Of a stretch of 64,000 nucleotides of DNA, positions 27,093-37,685 are shown piece after piece. Source of the stretch: Dysgonomonas sp. ZJ279 (GTDB lineage Bacteria; Bacteroidota; Bacteroidia; Bacteroidales; Dysgonomonadaceae); contig NZ_JAAKEL010000007.1 in NCBI RefSeq assembly GCF_011039205.1, forward strand, positions 57,102-121,101, given 5' to 3'. Every line of letters starts with the position of its first letter. Positions within the stretch are counted from its first letter, which is position 1. The notes under the pieces are model-generated. The model did not search any database. It was given only the letters and a program-made list of their open reading frames with translations, and was not told the DNA's origin. The translations under genes were made by a program, and so were the position numbers.

Positions 27093-27209
27093 ATAAAAAA
27101 AAATGCAGATAATATTACTGTATAGCTAAGTTTAAATGCGATATTTACAAATAATGTGAATTTGACACAATAAAGCATCAAACTCACATTATTTTATAGA
27201 TCGATTTAA

Positions 27210-28562
27210 TTACAATTCTTTTATTTTTATATCTTTAAACCACACTTCATCTCCATGATCCTGCAAAAGAATGTTACCAACTTCTGCATTCCCAAAGTTA
27301 GGCCAATCACGGAATTTACTGTATGCAACCAAAGCATTCCACATTTGATTGTTTCGCTCATATTCAACAATCTTTACGCCATTGAGCCAATGTTCTACAT
27401 GATTGCCTTTGACAACAATAAGTGCCGTATTGAATTCATTCGGCTTATAAGGCTTATTATCCGGTGCAGGAATAAGATCATACAGCGATCCCAATGTTCG
27501 GTTACCCTTCACGCCTAACTTGGCATCCGGATGCTTCAAATCGTCTAATACCTGATATTCGCAACCGATAGCTGATCCTTCACCTTTGTTCAAACCGGGA
27601 TTTACAAAGTATTTAATACCACTATTAGCCCCTTCGGTAATTTTAAAATCGACTCTTAACATAAAGTTCTTATACATGCGTTCGGTAACGATATCGCCTC
27701 CGTTTGTAGATTCTCCTCCGTCGCTTTTTATCACTTTCAAGATACCCTTATCTACAACCCAGCCTTTAGCCGGAAATGCAGTAAGTTTAGCTCCTCTCCA
27801 ACCATCAGTAGTTTTACCATCCCACAATAATTTCCAGCCATCCTTAGCTTCTCTTACAGAGATTGTATTAGGAATAGCATTTACTTCGGGTGCAGCTTTG
27901 CTTTCGGGTGTTCTGTTTTGCTCTAAATCAGTAGTGCAAATCCTTATATTTCGCCATGAGATAGTTTTACCCTCTTCGCTCTTATTGCCTATTGCATGTA
28001 CTTGCAATGCTATAAAACCTGTAGGAGTCATATCATCCCAAAGGTTAGCACAAGGAATACCATTTACCCACGTACGAATAGAATTGCCGATAGCCTCTAT
28101 ACGAGCTGTATTCCATTCATTATTTTTGAATGCATTCTGAGATTTAGGATTACATGTCATCGGATAGAGCCAACCACGGCGGGCTTCATCATAAATACCA
28201 CCTGTCCACGCACGGGGAGCAGGATCTATTTCGAACTGATAACCATGTACTCTACCATTATTGAAACTTTTAAGACTCTGGCTTCTGAACTGAACACCTG
28301 AATTAAGTACATCATCGACCTTAAAATCGAACTCTAGTATAAAATTATCATAATCCTTCTCAGTTGCCAAAAAAGTATTCGGTTCACCGAACTTCGATAT
28401 CCCGATAATAACTCCATCTTTCACCTTATATTCGGCTTTTCCATTCAGCTTTTTCCAGCCTTTCAAATTCTTCCCGTTGAATAAGGATTCCCACTTTGTA
28501 TCCTGTGCTGAAATGCTTATTGCAAAGAGACAGGTTAACAGTATTAATACATATTTTTTCAT
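27210..28562 (-). CDS. Secreted protein with two DUF1080 (3-keto-disaccharide hydrolase-type) domains
   Basis: The 450-residue protein has a signal peptide ([18 protein letters not shown], cleavage before QDTK). Two tandem DUF1080 modules follow: residues 25-210 ([43 protein letters not shown]) and 240-450 ([46 protein letters not shown]). DUF1080 folds are concanavalin-like jelly rolls; characterised members hydrolyse 3-keto-glycosides. The Gfo/Idh/MocA oxidoreductase 11 bp upstream could supply the keto intermediate. Periplasmic. Substrate unknown. Confidence 0.88.
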   Translation of the reverse strand: MKKYVLILLTCLFAISISAQDTKWESLFNGKNLKGWKKLNGKAEYKVKDGVIIGISKFGEPNTFLATEKDYDNFILEFDFKVDDVLNSGVQFRSQSLKSFNNGRVHGYQFEIDPAPRAWTGGIYDEARRGWLYPMTCNPKSQNAFKNNEWNTARIEAIGNSIRTWVNGIPCANLWDDMTPTGFIALQVHAIGNKSEEGKTISWRNIRICTTDLEQNRTPESKAAPEVNAIPNTISVREAKDGWKLLWDGKTTDGWRGAKLTAFPAKGWVVDKGILKVIKSDGGESTNGGDIVTERMYKNFMLRVDFKITEGANSGIKYFVNPGLNKGEGSAIGCEYQVLDDLKHPDAKLGVKGNRTLGSLYDLIPAPDNKPYKPNEFNTALIVVKGNHVEHWLNGVKIVEYERNNQMWNALVAYSKFRDWPNFGNAEVGNILLQDHGDEVWFKDIKIKEL

Positions 28563-28573
28563 TACAATCTTAT

Positions 28574-29983
28574 TTATATTTTATAAAAATCTTCCCATCC
28601 TTTGCGTGGCGGTATACCTGTCAGCATAGCATTTGCAAACTGATTATTCGTAATTTGTTTGGTACGGCTATCGAAGAATAACCTTGTATTCAAACGTTGA
28701 GCCATCACTCCTAGCGAGAATACCTGACTTAGTGGACCATGTATTTCGAATGGCGAACGAGTTTTCTCAACACCACTACATGCCAGCAAGAAATTTGCAA
28801 AGTGATTAGATGGGCTTTCGGGCACTTCGGGCAATATAATGCTTTTGGCTTTCGATTCGGGTATAATGGAGAGTGTACTTCCATGCGAACCGCCTTTGAA
28901 GGTTAAATCTTTACTGTATATTATCTTACCCGGATTGAGTGCCGCTGCTTTTATTTCGCCGGCTCCTGATGCCGGGATATTAGGATCTAGTTCTGATACT
29001 CCGTATCCATCGGGAATAGGTGGCTGATTGTCCACTCCATCGTACCATGTTACATCCACAGGTGGCATACCTGCACGTTGCGGAAACCGGAAAAGAATAG
29101 TAGAAGATGTTGGATAAAAGTAATCGTTGTGGCCTGTCAACTTCACTGGATTGATCTCGTATGGTAAGCCTAAATCTAAAAATTCGTGTACTGTGTCTAA
29201 TATATGTGCACCCCAATCACCCAAAGCTCCCATACCGAAATCGTACCAGCAACGCCAATCACCATAATGATACAGTTTATTATAATCGTGGTAAGCTGCC
29301 GCTGAAAGCCATGTATTCCAATCTAAAGTAGAAGGGATAGGTTCTCCTGCGGGAAGTTTATAAATATTGGTATCCCAGCCATGCCAGCGACGCGGATTAT
29401 TCATATGAGCCGAAACGGCAGTCACATCTTTAATAATTCCTGCATCCATCCATGCTTTGAATTGGAAATAATTGGCTTCGGAATGCCCTTGGTTACCAAC
29501 TTGAGTGACTACATTCGAATATTTCTTTGCAGCTTGCATCATCAGTTCGGCTTCGTAAAATGTGCGCGCCATCGGCTTCTCCACATAGACATGTTTACCA
29601 TAAGCCATTGCCATCATGGTGATAGGGAAATGCGAATGATCGGGAACAGCAATCATAACTGCCTCAATCTCATTGCCCATTTTATCGAACATTTGGCGGA
29701 AATCTTTAAATTGTTTTGCTTTAGGATATTTACCTATACTTTTTTGAGTATGGGGTGCTCCCATATCCACATCGCACAGAGCAACTATATTTGCCAAGCC
29801 GGTTTGTTCAAAGTCGCCGATAATTTGTTCGCCCCTGTTACCGATACCGATGCACGCAAGATTAACTTTTCTGTTAGCTCCGGCAACGCGTCCATAGCTG
29901 GCGGCATTCATGCTGAGATTACCCACAGCTAGTCCGGCGGATGCCATTGCTGCTGTTTTTAAGAAATTTCGTCGTGTAACCAT
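28574..29983 (-). CDS. Gfo/Idh/MocA family oxidoreductase with Tat signal
   Basis: The 469-residue protein begins with a twin-arginine signal, [19 protein letters not shown], so it is exported folded with its bound NAD(P). The Rossmann domain has [18 protein letters not shown] and the active-site lysine motif [19 protein letters not shown] (EKP, about residue 132). The C-terminal half is the extended version typical of Bacteroidetes/Planctomycetes members, with [12 protein letters not shown] and [17 protein letters not shown]. First gene of the pair with the DUF1080 protein; probably oxidises a sugar at C3 (inference). Confidence 0.9.
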   Translation of the reverse strand: MVTRRNFLKTAAMASAGLAVGNLSMNAASYGRVAGANRKVNLACIGIGNRGEQIIGDFEQTGLANIVALCDVDMGAPHTQKSIGKYPKAKQFKDFRQMFDKMGNEIEAVMIAVPDHSHFPITMMAMAYGKHVYVEKPMARTFYEAELMMQAAKKYSNVVTQVGNQGHSEANYFQFKAWMDAGIIKDVTAVSAHMNNPRRWHGWDTNIYKLPAGEPIPSTLDWNTWLSAAAYHDYNKLYHYGDWRCWYDFGMGALGDWGAHILDTVHEFLDLGLPYEINPVKLTGHNDYFYPTSSTILFRFPQRAGMPPVDVTWYDGVDNQPPIPDGYGVSELDPNIPASGAGEIKAAALNPGKIIYSKDLTFKGGSHGSTLSIIPESKAKSIILPEVPESPSNHFANFLLACSGVEKTRSPFEIHGPLSQVFSLGVMAQRLNTRLFFDSRTKQITNNQFANAMLTGIPPRKGWEDFYKI

Positions 29984-30300
29984 AGTAGTAATATTTATAT
30001 TTAAAAATCTAAATTTATTATATGAGTCTTATAATTTAGAAACCTATCATCAACATATTTCACATATGCTGAATAGAAAATATTTAGTGTTGATTTATCG
30101 AAGAAGGTATAAGATTCGGTTTAAATATTCTCAAAAACAAATTTAACAAAATAGTTCAATATAAAATTAAGCCACATTGTATATTTATGACAAAAAATGC
30201 TAATAGACAGTACAATTCGGCTTTTAGATACAAGACATTGTCTACACATTCCAAAAATCTTACTACTTTTGCCGATTCTATTCTTCAAATTCTAAGAACT
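29984..30300. other. Divergent intergenic region
   Basis: About 315 bp between the Gfo/Idh/MocA gene and the permease. It contains a TACTTTTG element at 30264-30271 for the permease. A possible N-terminal extension of the permease frame (ATG 30187) covers part of it. No exact minus-strand TAnnTTTG was found. Confidence 0.5.
30264..30271 (+). promoter_or_regulatory. -7 promoter element (TACTTTTG) of the permease gene
   Basis: Exact TAnnTTTG match 29 nt before the ATG at 30301; ATTG at 30237-30240 is a poor -33 with a long 23-nt spacer. Its place supports the shorter start of the permease. Confidence 0.5.
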
Positions 30301-31752
30301 ATGTATCAACAATTATGTCAAAAAAAAGATATCACAGCCATATTAAAAGAATCCGAATCCGGAAACGGGGGATTGAGACGTAACCTTTCGGCTACGAATC
30401 TGGTTACACTTGGTATCGGTGCGATTGTTGGTACAGGTATTTTCGTAATTACAGGTACAGCCGCTGCAGCTTATGCCGGTCCTGCTCTTACTATATCATT
30501 TGTTATTTCAGCTATCAGTTGTGTTATGGCAGGACTTTGTTATGCAGAGTTTGCTTCAATGATTCCGGTTGCAGGTAGCGTATATTCTTATAGCTATACT
30601 ACAATGGGCGAATTTATAGCTTGGTTTATAGGATGGGTTCTCATTCTCGAATATTTATTTGCCTGTTCGAGTGTCGCTGTTGGCTGGTCAGGATATATGA
30701 CTAGTTTACTTATAGGATGGGGCATTACCTTACCTGCACAAATATCGTACGCCACCTTCGACCACACAGCCGACGGTTGGTTTATGACAGGGAGCATTAT
30801 TAATTTCCCTGCAGTGTTTATAGTCGGTATAGTGTCTGCCTTACTTATTGGGGGCATCAAACAATCAGCCATAATAAATAATGTAATTGTAGTAATTAAA
30901 GTTGGGGTAATCTTACTGTTTATCGGATTTGGTTTATCCTATATTAATCTGGACAACTGGACACCTTATATTCCCGAGAATACAGGAAACTTCGGCGATT
31001 TTGGCTGGAGTGGTATACTTAGGGGCGCAGGTGTAGTTTTCTATGCCTACTTAGGCTTCGATGCTTTATCTACGGCCGCACAAGAAGCAAAAAAACCTCA
31101 ACGGGATATGCCTAAAGGAATACTTATATCCCTGATGATATGCGCATTACTATATATAGCCGTAACTGCCGTGTTGACCGGTATTGTAAACTATAAAGAA
31201 TTGAATGTGTCAGCTCCAATCGCTCTGGCAATAGATAGTACAGGTAAAGGGTTGGCTTGGCTTAGTCCATTTATTAAGTTGGGGGCTATTGCAGGATTAA
31301 GTTCGGTTATACTGGTTATGATGCTTGGTCAATCTCGTATATATTATGCTATATCGAAGGATGGATTGCTACCTAAATTCTTTTCGAAGATACACAGCAA
31401 GCATGGTATTCCGCACAATGCAACTATATTTGCCAGTGTGATAACAGCCCTGTTTGCGGGATTGTTTCCATTACATATTCTCAGCGAACTGGTTTCGATA
31501 GGAACTCTTCTTGCCTTTACCGTTGTGTGCCTTTCTATACTCGTATTGTGTAAAACTCAACCCGATCTAAAACGCCCATTCAAAACTCCATTCGTACCTT
31601 TTGTTCCTCTTTTGGGTGCAGGCATTTGTATTATGCAGATGCTATCGTTACCAACGAGTACATGGCTCAGGCTTATAGGCTGGAGTGCAATCGGAATTGT
31701 CATTTATTTCTGCTACGGTATAAAGCACAATAAACTAAACAACCCGAAATGA
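30301..31752 (+). CDS. APC-superfamily amino acid permease
   Basis: A 483-residue inner-membrane transporter with about 12 helices. The first helix carries the APC signature LGIGAIVGTGIFVITGTAAA, and GVVFYAYLGFDALSTAAQEA, KPQRDMPKGI and SRIYYAISKDGLLPKFFSKI are typical of cationic/broad amino acid permeases (YfnA/CAT-like). A start at 30187 would add 38 residues without similarity and would place the promoter element inside the gene, so I use ATG 30301. Substrate not determined. Confidence 0.9.
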   Translation: MYQQLCQKKDITAILKESESGNGGLRRNLSATNLVTLGIGAIVGTGIFVITGTAAAAYAGPALTISFVISAISCVMAGLCYAEFASMIPVAGSVYSYSYTTMGEFIAWFIGWVLILEYLFACSSVAVGWSGYMTSLLIGWGITLPAQISYATFDHTADGWFMTGSIINFPAVFIVGIVSALLIGGIKQSAIINNVIVVIKVGVILLFIGFGLSYINLDNWTPYIPENTGNFGDFGWSGILRGAGVVFYAYLGFDALSTAAQEAKKPQRDMPKGILISLMICALLYIAVTAVLTGIVNYKELNVSAPIALAIDSTGKGLAWLSPFIKLGAIAGLSSVILVMMLGQSRIYYAISKDGLLPKFFSKIHSKHGIPHNATIFASVITALFAGLFPLHILSELVSIGTLLAFTVVCLSILVLCKTQPDLKRPFKTPFVPFVPLLGAGICIMQMLSLPTSTWLRLIGWSAIGIVIYFCYGIKHNKLNNPK

Positions 31753-31785
31753 TGTTATAGTAATATAACCATATTACATCGTCTG

Positions 31786-32508
31786 ATGAAACTAACTTAC
31801 ATATATCACAGCGGCTATGCCATAGAAGGTGATGGATTCACAATTATAATAGATTATTACAAAGACTCTGCGGATAATGCTTCTGAGGGAATAGGTCATA
31901 AACAACTATTGCAGAAAGAGGGCAAATTATATATATTATGCACTCACTCGCATCACGATCACTTTGTACCCGAAATACTTGAATGGAGAAAGCAAAGAAA
32001 TGATATTATATATATCTTCTCAAAAGAGATTCTCGACAATCTCAAAATTAAAGATGAAGGTATAATATACTTAGATAAACTTGAAATATACAAAGACGAT
32101 ACGTTAGAAATAAAAGCCTTCGGTTCTACCGATATAGGCGGTTCTTTTCTTATCAGGACAAAAGATAAAACGATATTTCATGCCGGAGACCTCAACAATT
32201 GGCATTGGAATGAAGAATCGACACCTCAGGAAATAGAAGAAGCCGAGACATATTACTCATCGGAACTAAACCTTCTGACAAATGAGGTTACGGATATCAA
32301 TCTGGCAATGTTCCCTGTCGATCCGCGTTTAGGCAAAGATTACATGAAGGGAGCCGAGCAGTTTGTCAGTATAATAAAAACCGATATTTTTGCACCTATG
32401 CATTTCGACGAAGCTTATAAAGAAATAGCCGCATTCGAAAAAATAGCACAGAAATACGATTGTAAATCAATTTGCTGGAAACACCGAGGTGAAAGTATTA
32501 ATTTTTAA
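31786..32508 (+). CDS. MBL-fold metallo-hydrolase
   Basis: The 240-residue cytoplasmic protein has the zinc-binding H54-S-H-H-D-H59 motif in ILCTHSHHDHFVPEI, then FHAGDLNNWHWNEES with the typical second-half Asp, and FAPMHFDEAY near the end. This is the UlaG-like/RNase-Z-like small MBL type seen widely in Bacteroidetes. Reaction unknown. Followed after 11 bp by the VOC gene, so probably co-transcribed. Confidence 0.85.
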   Translation: MKLTYIYHSGYAIEGDGFTIIIDYYKDSADNASEGIGHKQLLQKEGKLYILCTHSHHDHFVPEILEWRKQRNDIIYIFSKEILDNLKIKDEGIIYLDKLEIYKDDTLEIKAFGSTDIGGSFLIRTKDKTIFHAGDLNNWHWNEESTPQEIEEAETYYSSELNLLTNEVTDINLAMFPVDPRLGKDYMKGAEQFVSIIKTDIFAPMHFDEAYKEIAAFEKIAQKYDCKSICWKHRGESINF

Positions 32509-32519
32509 AGAATAAAATA

Positions 32520-32897
32520 ATGGAAATAAAAGGAAGGTTCGACCACTTTAATATCAATGTTACAAATCTCGACAAAAGTATCGAATTCTATCAAAAAGCT
32601 TTAGGTTTAAAAGAGATCAGACGTAAAGAATCGTCTACGGGCGCGTTTGTACTGGTTTATCTTGGCGATGGAGTTACACCTTTCAGCCTCGAGCTTACAT
32701 GGCTCAAAGACCATACAGAGGCTTATGAATTAGGTGAGAACGAAAGCCATCTTTGCATACGTGTGGAAGGTGATTATGATAAAATACGCGAATTTCATAA
32801 AGAGATGGGTTGTGTATGTTACGAAAATCACGACATGGGTTTATATTTCATCAACGATCCCGACGATTACTGGATTGAAGTATTACCTGTAAAATAA
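32520..32897 (+). CDS. Glyoxalase I-like VOC protein
   Basis: A 125-residue single VOC domain. FDHFNINVTNLDKSIEFYQK, GLKEIRRKE, FSLELTW (first metal Glu) and the C-terminal DPDDYWIEVLP (second Glu) match lactoylglutathione lyase-like proteins, and the first His is in DHFNINV. It could detoxify methylglyoxal, but bacteria of this group often lack glutathione, so the thiol cofactor is open. Ends the unit before the terminator at 32919. Confidence 0.85.
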   Translation: MEIKGRFDHFNINVTNLDKSIEFYQKALGLKEIRRKESSTGAFVLVYLGDGVTPFSLELTWLKDHTEAYELGENESHLCIRVEGDYDKIREFHKEMGCVCYENHDMGLYFINDPDDYWIEVLPVK

Positions 32898-32918
32898 TCA
32901 CTACTTTACCCTAAAATA

Positions 32919-32953
32919 AAAAAAGAGAGACTGATCACCAGCCTCTCTTTTTA
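32919..32953. terminator. Bidirectional terminator between VOC and SusD genes
   Basis: AAAAAGAGAG-a-CTG and CAG-c-CTCTCTTTTT form a 13-bp stem with one mismatch and an ATCAC loop; A and T runs allow use by both convergent transcripts. Confidence 0.8.
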
Positions 32954-32972
32954 TTAGTATAAACTCAAACAA

Positions 32973-34583
32973 TCAAGGTTTATTAGTTTTTTTGTCCCAC
33001 CATAGTTTTGTACTATAGTTATCTGCTCCACCTAACAACTGTAATGCTGCATTATAGTTGGTTAAATTATTTTCCTTTTCACTCGGTGGATAAGGAATAC
33101 GTGCAGCTAATTTTGTAGTCAAGCTCTGATCAGCATTGTCATTCACCACAACAGGGAAGAAACGAGGATAACCTGTTCTACGTTGCTCGCTCCAAGATTC
33201 CATACCTAATGGCCACATAGCGATCCATTTTTGAGTCATGATTTGCTCAAGATTGGTTTCGAAATCAGCACCTGTTTTCCACTTAATAGTAATAGTACTT
33301 AAAGCTTTAGCAGGGAATGATTTGTCTGTATAATCAGCAGGCTTGCTGGTATCATCATTCATATAGTCACCGCTTCCACTGGCATTCCATTGTTCGAACG
33401 AAAGTACAATACCCTCTTTATAAAGAGATTCGGCTGTGCCTCCACCCATATTCCAGCCTCTTAGTACACCTTCGGCCTTAGCAAAAGCAAGTTCGGATGC
33501 GCTGATCCACAATACTTTAGAAGAGTTGGTAAATGTTACATTCGAATATTGCATACCCCAGCTTTTGCTCGGTATTGTGATACCCGATCTTAGTCCTAAA
33601 AATGCATCTTTAGGTACTTCTAATTTACCTGTAAACTTCTCATCAGGAGATGTTGTTGTAAAATATTGTCCTAAGCGCGGGTCATTATATCCAACCATAT
33701 AAGTTACAATATCGGCACATACACGAGAATCACCCCATTCTGTACATACTTTATGATATGGGTTCTTAGGGAATACATTATATGCATTATCACTATTGGT
33801 CAGAATAATTCCATATTTTTGACTAACAGCTTCCTCTGCCATTTTCTGAGCCAATACAGGGTCTCCGTATGCTATACGAAGTGCCATACGCAATTTCATA
33901 GAGTTTGCATATTTGATCCATTTCACATAGTCGCCACCATAAACCTGATCGAATTCTTTCAATGGTTTTGAATCCGGATATTTCTCAACAAAATCGGTCA
34001 ATACTGCGATCGCATCATTCAAGTCGGTAAACATCGCATTATACACTTCTTCTTGTGTATCGTAAGGAACTACAATATTTCCATTAGCTACCTTAGAGTA
34101 AGGTATCGGACCATACGAGTCTGTTACACGATGCATCGCAGCTACTCTGAGAATTTGCGCCAAAGCAAAATAATGTGCTCTGTTTGCATCTTCATCGTAA
34201 GCTGTTTTGATAAGCCCCCATGCTCCGTATATCTGATCGAAAGGGTCGTTGAAAGGAGAACTTAACCATCCTAAAGGTGCATTGAATATTGCATAATTGG
34301 TTTTCCATCCATCATTTGTAATTGTCAGATAACGACCATAAACGTCACTTACCAGATTTTGACACATTTGATAAGCATTCTCCTGCACAGGATATACGAT
34401 GTTTTGCATTTGAGAGAAAAATGCTCCCAGCTTGTAATTACCAACTTCTATTTCTTCCTCGTTAGGCTCGGCTGGATTCTTATTGATGTCGTAGAAATTA
34501 TCTGTACAAGCACCTAATACTGTAGCACACAATGCAACTGCAACAGTAGCCTTTATCTTATATAGAAATTTATTTTTATTCAT
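32973..34583 (-). CDS. SusD/RagB-family nutrient-binding outer-membrane lipoprotein
   Basis: The 536-residue lipoprotein has a signal peptide and lipobox VLGAC (Cys26) followed by TDNFYDINKNPAEPNEEE. This matches the SusD-like_2 subfamily start (F.dIN.NP..p). TPR-like helices follow (YFALAQILRVAAMHRVTDSY, YVKWIKYANSMKLRMALRIA). The C-terminal block QKWIAMWPLGMESWSEQRRTGYP is typical. It caps the partner SusC channel (33 bp upstream) and captures the ligand at the cell surface. No glycoside hydrolase lies nearby, so the ligand may be a peptide or another small nutrient (inference). Confidence 0.93.
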   Translation of the reverse strand: MNKNKFLYKIKATVAVALCATVLGACTDNFYDINKNPAEPNEEEIEVGNYKLGAFFSQMQNIVYPVQENAYQMCQNLVSDVYGRYLTITNDGWKTNYAIFNAPLGWLSSPFNDPFDQIYGAWGLIKTAYDEDANRAHYFALAQILRVAAMHRVTDSYGPIPYSKVANGNIVVPYDTQEEVYNAMFTDLNDAIAVLTDFVEKYPDSKPLKEFDQVYGGDYVKWIKYANSMKLRMALRIAYGDPVLAQKMAEEAVSQKYGIILTNSDNAYNVFPKNPYHKVCTEWGDSRVCADIVTYMVGYNDPRLGQYFTTTSPDEKFTGKLEVPKDAFLGLRSGITIPSKSWGMQYSNVTFTNSSKVLWISASELAFAKAEGVLRGWNMGGGTAESLYKEGIVLSFEQWNASGSGDYMNDDTSKPADYTDKSFPAKALSTITIKWKTGADFETNLEQIMTQKWIAMWPLGMESWSEQRRTGYPRFFPVVVNDNADQSLTTKLAARIPYPPSEKENNLTNYNAALQLLGGADNYSTKLWWDKKTNKP

Positions 34584-34616
34584 AATTTTCTTTTTTATAT
34601 AGTTAATAAATCAAGA

Positions 34617-37600
34617 TTAGAATTGTGCTTTGATGCTAAATCCTAAATTACGAAGACTTGGTTGCATAAAGTAGTCCATTCCTTGGAAATAAGTTCCCGT
34701 AGAAGCCGAAGATTCAGGATCGAATGGCGCATCATTCTTAATCATCCAAAGATTACGTCCGATAAACGAAACATTCACTTTCATTACATTGTTAAACCAG
34801 TTTGAAGGAAGATTATATCCGAAGCTAAGTTCTTGCAGTCTGATATTATCAGCCTTGTAAACATAGTCGGAAAGAAGCCCTTGACTGCTACCTGTTATTT
34901 CATAATAGCTTTGAGCGTCGATAACTTGATTACCAATTCTCACACCGCCATTATCGCGAGCCAAAGCAGATGCCTCACTTACTCCAAATCCATCGAGAAT
35001 AGCTTGTGTGTGCGACATAACAACACCACCGTAACGGGCTGTGATAAGGAAGCCCAGATTGAAATCTTTCCATGTGAAATCATTTCTAAATCCTAAATTC
35101 CATTTCGGAAGAAGGGTTCCAACTTTAGTCAATTCATTTTCCAATTGTGGTTTTCCGGTTGTAGGGTTCACATAAACACTACCGTCTTCGTTCATTTTCA
35201 GTTTAGTTTTAGTCCAAAGGTCGCCCATTGTACCGCCCTCCATCAAGCGGATTTCAGAAGCACCGATTCCACCTTGAGCAAGCATATCTATAACAATAGG
35301 CTCTCCCGTAAACGGATCTGTTATGTCATCCACCAGCGATTTGATTTCATTCTTGTTATAACCGGCTGTAAATGTAGGAGTCCATGTAAAGTTCCCAAAT
35401 TTGTTATCGGCACTTAATGATATTTCAATACCTTGATTTTCAACATCACCCGATTGAACATACATACTAGACCATCCTGACGATGCAGAGATAGGAACAT
35501 TAAATGTTTGATTTTTGGTATTCGATTTATAGTATGTAGCTTCTAAATTAAGACGATTTCCGAAGAATTTAGCACTCAAACCTGCTTCCCAAGAGTTTGT
35601 TCTTTCAGGTTTCAATTCGCCGATAGGCTTGTATGTATTAGTTTTCCACTCACCGCTTTGTCCGTCATACGGATAAGTCGGAATCGATATTTTAAGTGGA
35701 ATAGCAGAACCTACCGATGAATACGATGCGCGTACTTTCAAATATGAGATTGCGCTAGGCAATGTTACCATTTCGGAAATTACACCCGATAACCCGATTG
35801 ATGGATAAAAGAATGAGCTATTATTTGTATTTGCTAAAGCCGATGCCCAGTCGTTACGACCTGTAACAGTCAGATAAAGCATACTTTTCCATCCTAGCTC
35901 CACATTGGCAAAAACAGATTGTATTTGCTCATGTTGTCCCGATTGTTCAGGATTACTGCTACCATCTGTTTTGCTGATATTAGGGATAGCAAAGAAATTA
36001 GGGATTTTAAGGTTACCACCATATCCAAGCAGATTTGATCTGATATCGGAAATACTGACACCAATATTAGAGGCTAATGAATAATCACCCCATCGTTTGT
36101 TGATATTGGCAATAGCATCTGCATATATTTGTTTATCTTCTATATTTCTGCGAACATAGCTACCATAAGGACCCGAAATCGTTGCAAGAGTGGATGCGTA
36201 ACGTCTTTGGGTAAATACTGTATTGGCGTTGTCTAATCTTGCACGACCGATTATATCCAACCAATCGTTAAATACATATTTCAGACTTGCATTGATCATA
36301 TAACGATCTTTCTTATCATTATCCATATTTCGGTTAATTACCCAAAATGGATTTTGCAAATCGATACCCTGATCGCCCCATCCCCAGTTTTGGACAGGAA
36401 AAGCAGCAGCAGGATCCATAGTTTCAAAGTTTCTAAGTGCATTAAAATCTTCGCCACGAGGAAAAGTATAAGCCCCTGTCAATGGGTTACCATACTTACC
36501 CTGAGCCATCATATTTTGGTTCTTTTGCTTAACATAACTAACCCCGAAATCGAGAATCAGCTTGTCGTTAAGCATAGATGTAGTGTTACGTAGTGTAACA
36601 TTATATCTGTCGTATGTATTGTTTTCTATAATACCATCAGAAGTAACCGAACCGATCGAAGCATATGTTTGATTCTTATCGGTACCTACTGATAATGTTA
36701 CTGAATTCTGTATAGAGACACCTGTCTGGAAGAAATCAGAAGGTTCATACGAATATTTGTTTTGCTTTGCACCCCAACTAGAGTAGCTGCCATCGTTTCC
36801 ATACCTGTTTTGAAACTCCGGCAAAACAAACGGATTGGAAAATGTAGTTTGGTTAGACACCATCACTTTCGGCTTACCCGAAGCACCTTTTTTAGTCGTG
36901 ATAAGAACTGCACCATTTGCTGCACTCGATCCATATAGGGCGGCCGCAGCAGGACCTGTCAAGACAGTCAGGCTTTCGATATCCTCCGGATTTAAATCGG
37001 AAATCCCTTCGCCACGGGGTTGAGCAGCATACTCGTTGTTCTGATCCAAACCACCATTGTTTGAATTGTAGATAGGCACACCATCTATTACGTACAATGC
37101 ATTATTGTCTTTAGTGATCGATTTCGTACCACGCATTACGATACGTGTTGCGCCACCGACACCGGCAGAAGATGTATTGATATTAACACCTGCTACTTTA
37201 CCTGTAAGAGAATTAATGAAGTTGGCGTCTTTTATAGTTGTCAACTCATCCGATTTTATCTCTTGTACATTGTAACTCAATGCTTTTTGAGATCTTTTGA
37301 TCCCCAGAGCAGTAACTACTACCTCATCGAGAATCTTACTATCTTCTTTCAAAACAATATTAAAGGAAGTTTTTCCATTTACCGGAAATTCTTGAGCAAG
37401 ATAACCGACAAACCTTATTTGAATAGTTCCTTTATCACTCACGTTTAAACTAAAGGCACCATCCATATCAGTCATTGTACCGTTAGTCGTACCTTTCTCC
37501 ACAACATTCGCACCGATTAACGGTTCGCCTGCTTCGTCATTAACAACTCCAGTTATATTTATTTTCTGAACTTGTGCATAAAGACTGGTTGTTCCTACTA

Positions 37601-37685
37601 AAACCAATAATATTAGGAACCTTTTCCATAAACAATCTTTATGTAGATAAGATACATATTTATTTATTTTCATAGCTGTTTGCAT
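34617..37685 (-). CDS. SusC/RagA-family TonB-linked outer-membrane protein
   Basis: The 1022-residue protein has an N-terminal signal, then a carboxypeptidase-like beta-sandwich (INITGVVNDEAGEPLIGANV). The SusC TonB-box-like region SKILDEVVVTALGIKRSQKA and a plug domain with GVGGATRIVMRGTKSITKDN and VLTGPAAAALYGSSAANGAV follow. A 22-strand barrel ends in SLRNLGFSIKAQF. It is the TonB-dependent importer paired with SusD. ATG 37673 (MKINKYV) is an equally good start and would give 1018 residues. No anti-sigma or hybrid sensor gene is adjacent. Confidence 0.94.
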   Translation of the reverse strand: MQTAMKINKYVSYLHKDCLWKRFLILLVLVGTTSLYAQVQKINITGVVNDEAGEPLIGANVVEKGTTNGTMTDMDGAFSLNVSDKGTIQIRFVGYLAQEFPVNGKTSFNIVLKEDSKILDEVVVTALGIKRSQKALSYNVQEIKSDELTTIKDANFINSLTGKVAGVNINTSSAGVGGATRIVMRGTKSITKDNNALYVIDGVPIYNSNNGGLDQNNEYAAQPRGEGISDLNPEDIESLTVLTGPAAAALYGSSAANGAVLITTKKGASGKPKVMVSNQTTFSNPFVLPEFQNRYGNDGSYSSWGAKQNKYSYEPSDFFQTGVSIQNSVTLSVGTDKNQTYASIGSVTSDGIIENNTYDRYNVTLRNTTSMLNDKLILDFGVSYVKQKNQNMMAQGKYGNPLTGAYTFPRGEDFNALRNFETMDPAAAFPVQNWGWGDQGIDLQNPFWVINRNMDNDKKDRYMINASLKYVFNDWLDIIGRARLDNANTVFTQRRYASTLATISGPYGSYVRRNIEDKQIYADAIANINKRWGDYSLASNIGVSISDIRSNLLGYGGNLKIPNFFAIPNISKTDGSSNPEQSGQHEQIQSVFANVELGWKSMLYLTVTGRNDWASALANTNNSSFFYPSIGLSGVISEMVTLPSAISYLKVRASYSSVGSAIPLKISIPTYPYDGQSGEWKTNTYKPIGELKPERTNSWEAGLSAKFFGNRLNLEATYYKSNTKNQTFNVPISASSGWSSMYVQSGDVENQGIEISLSADNKFGNFTWTPTFTAGYNKNEIKSLVDDITDPFTGEPIVIDMLAQGGIGASEIRLMEGGTMGDLWTKTKLKMNEDGSVYVNPTTGKPQLENELTKVGTLLPKWNLGFRNDFTWKDFNLGFLITARYGGVVMSHTQAILDGFGVSEASALARDNGGVRIGNQVIDAQSYYEITGSSQGLLSDYVYKADNIRLQELSFGYNLPSNWFNNVMKVNVSFIGRNLWMIKNDAPFDPESSASTGTYFQGMDYFMQPSLRNLGFSIKAQF

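Noticed and set aside
31786..32897. Metallo-hydrolase plus VOC as a glyoxalase I/II pair
   Set aside because: Attractive by order, but the MBL protein lacks the glyoxalase II-specific C-terminal features I would expect and is UlaG-like; kept as separate calls.
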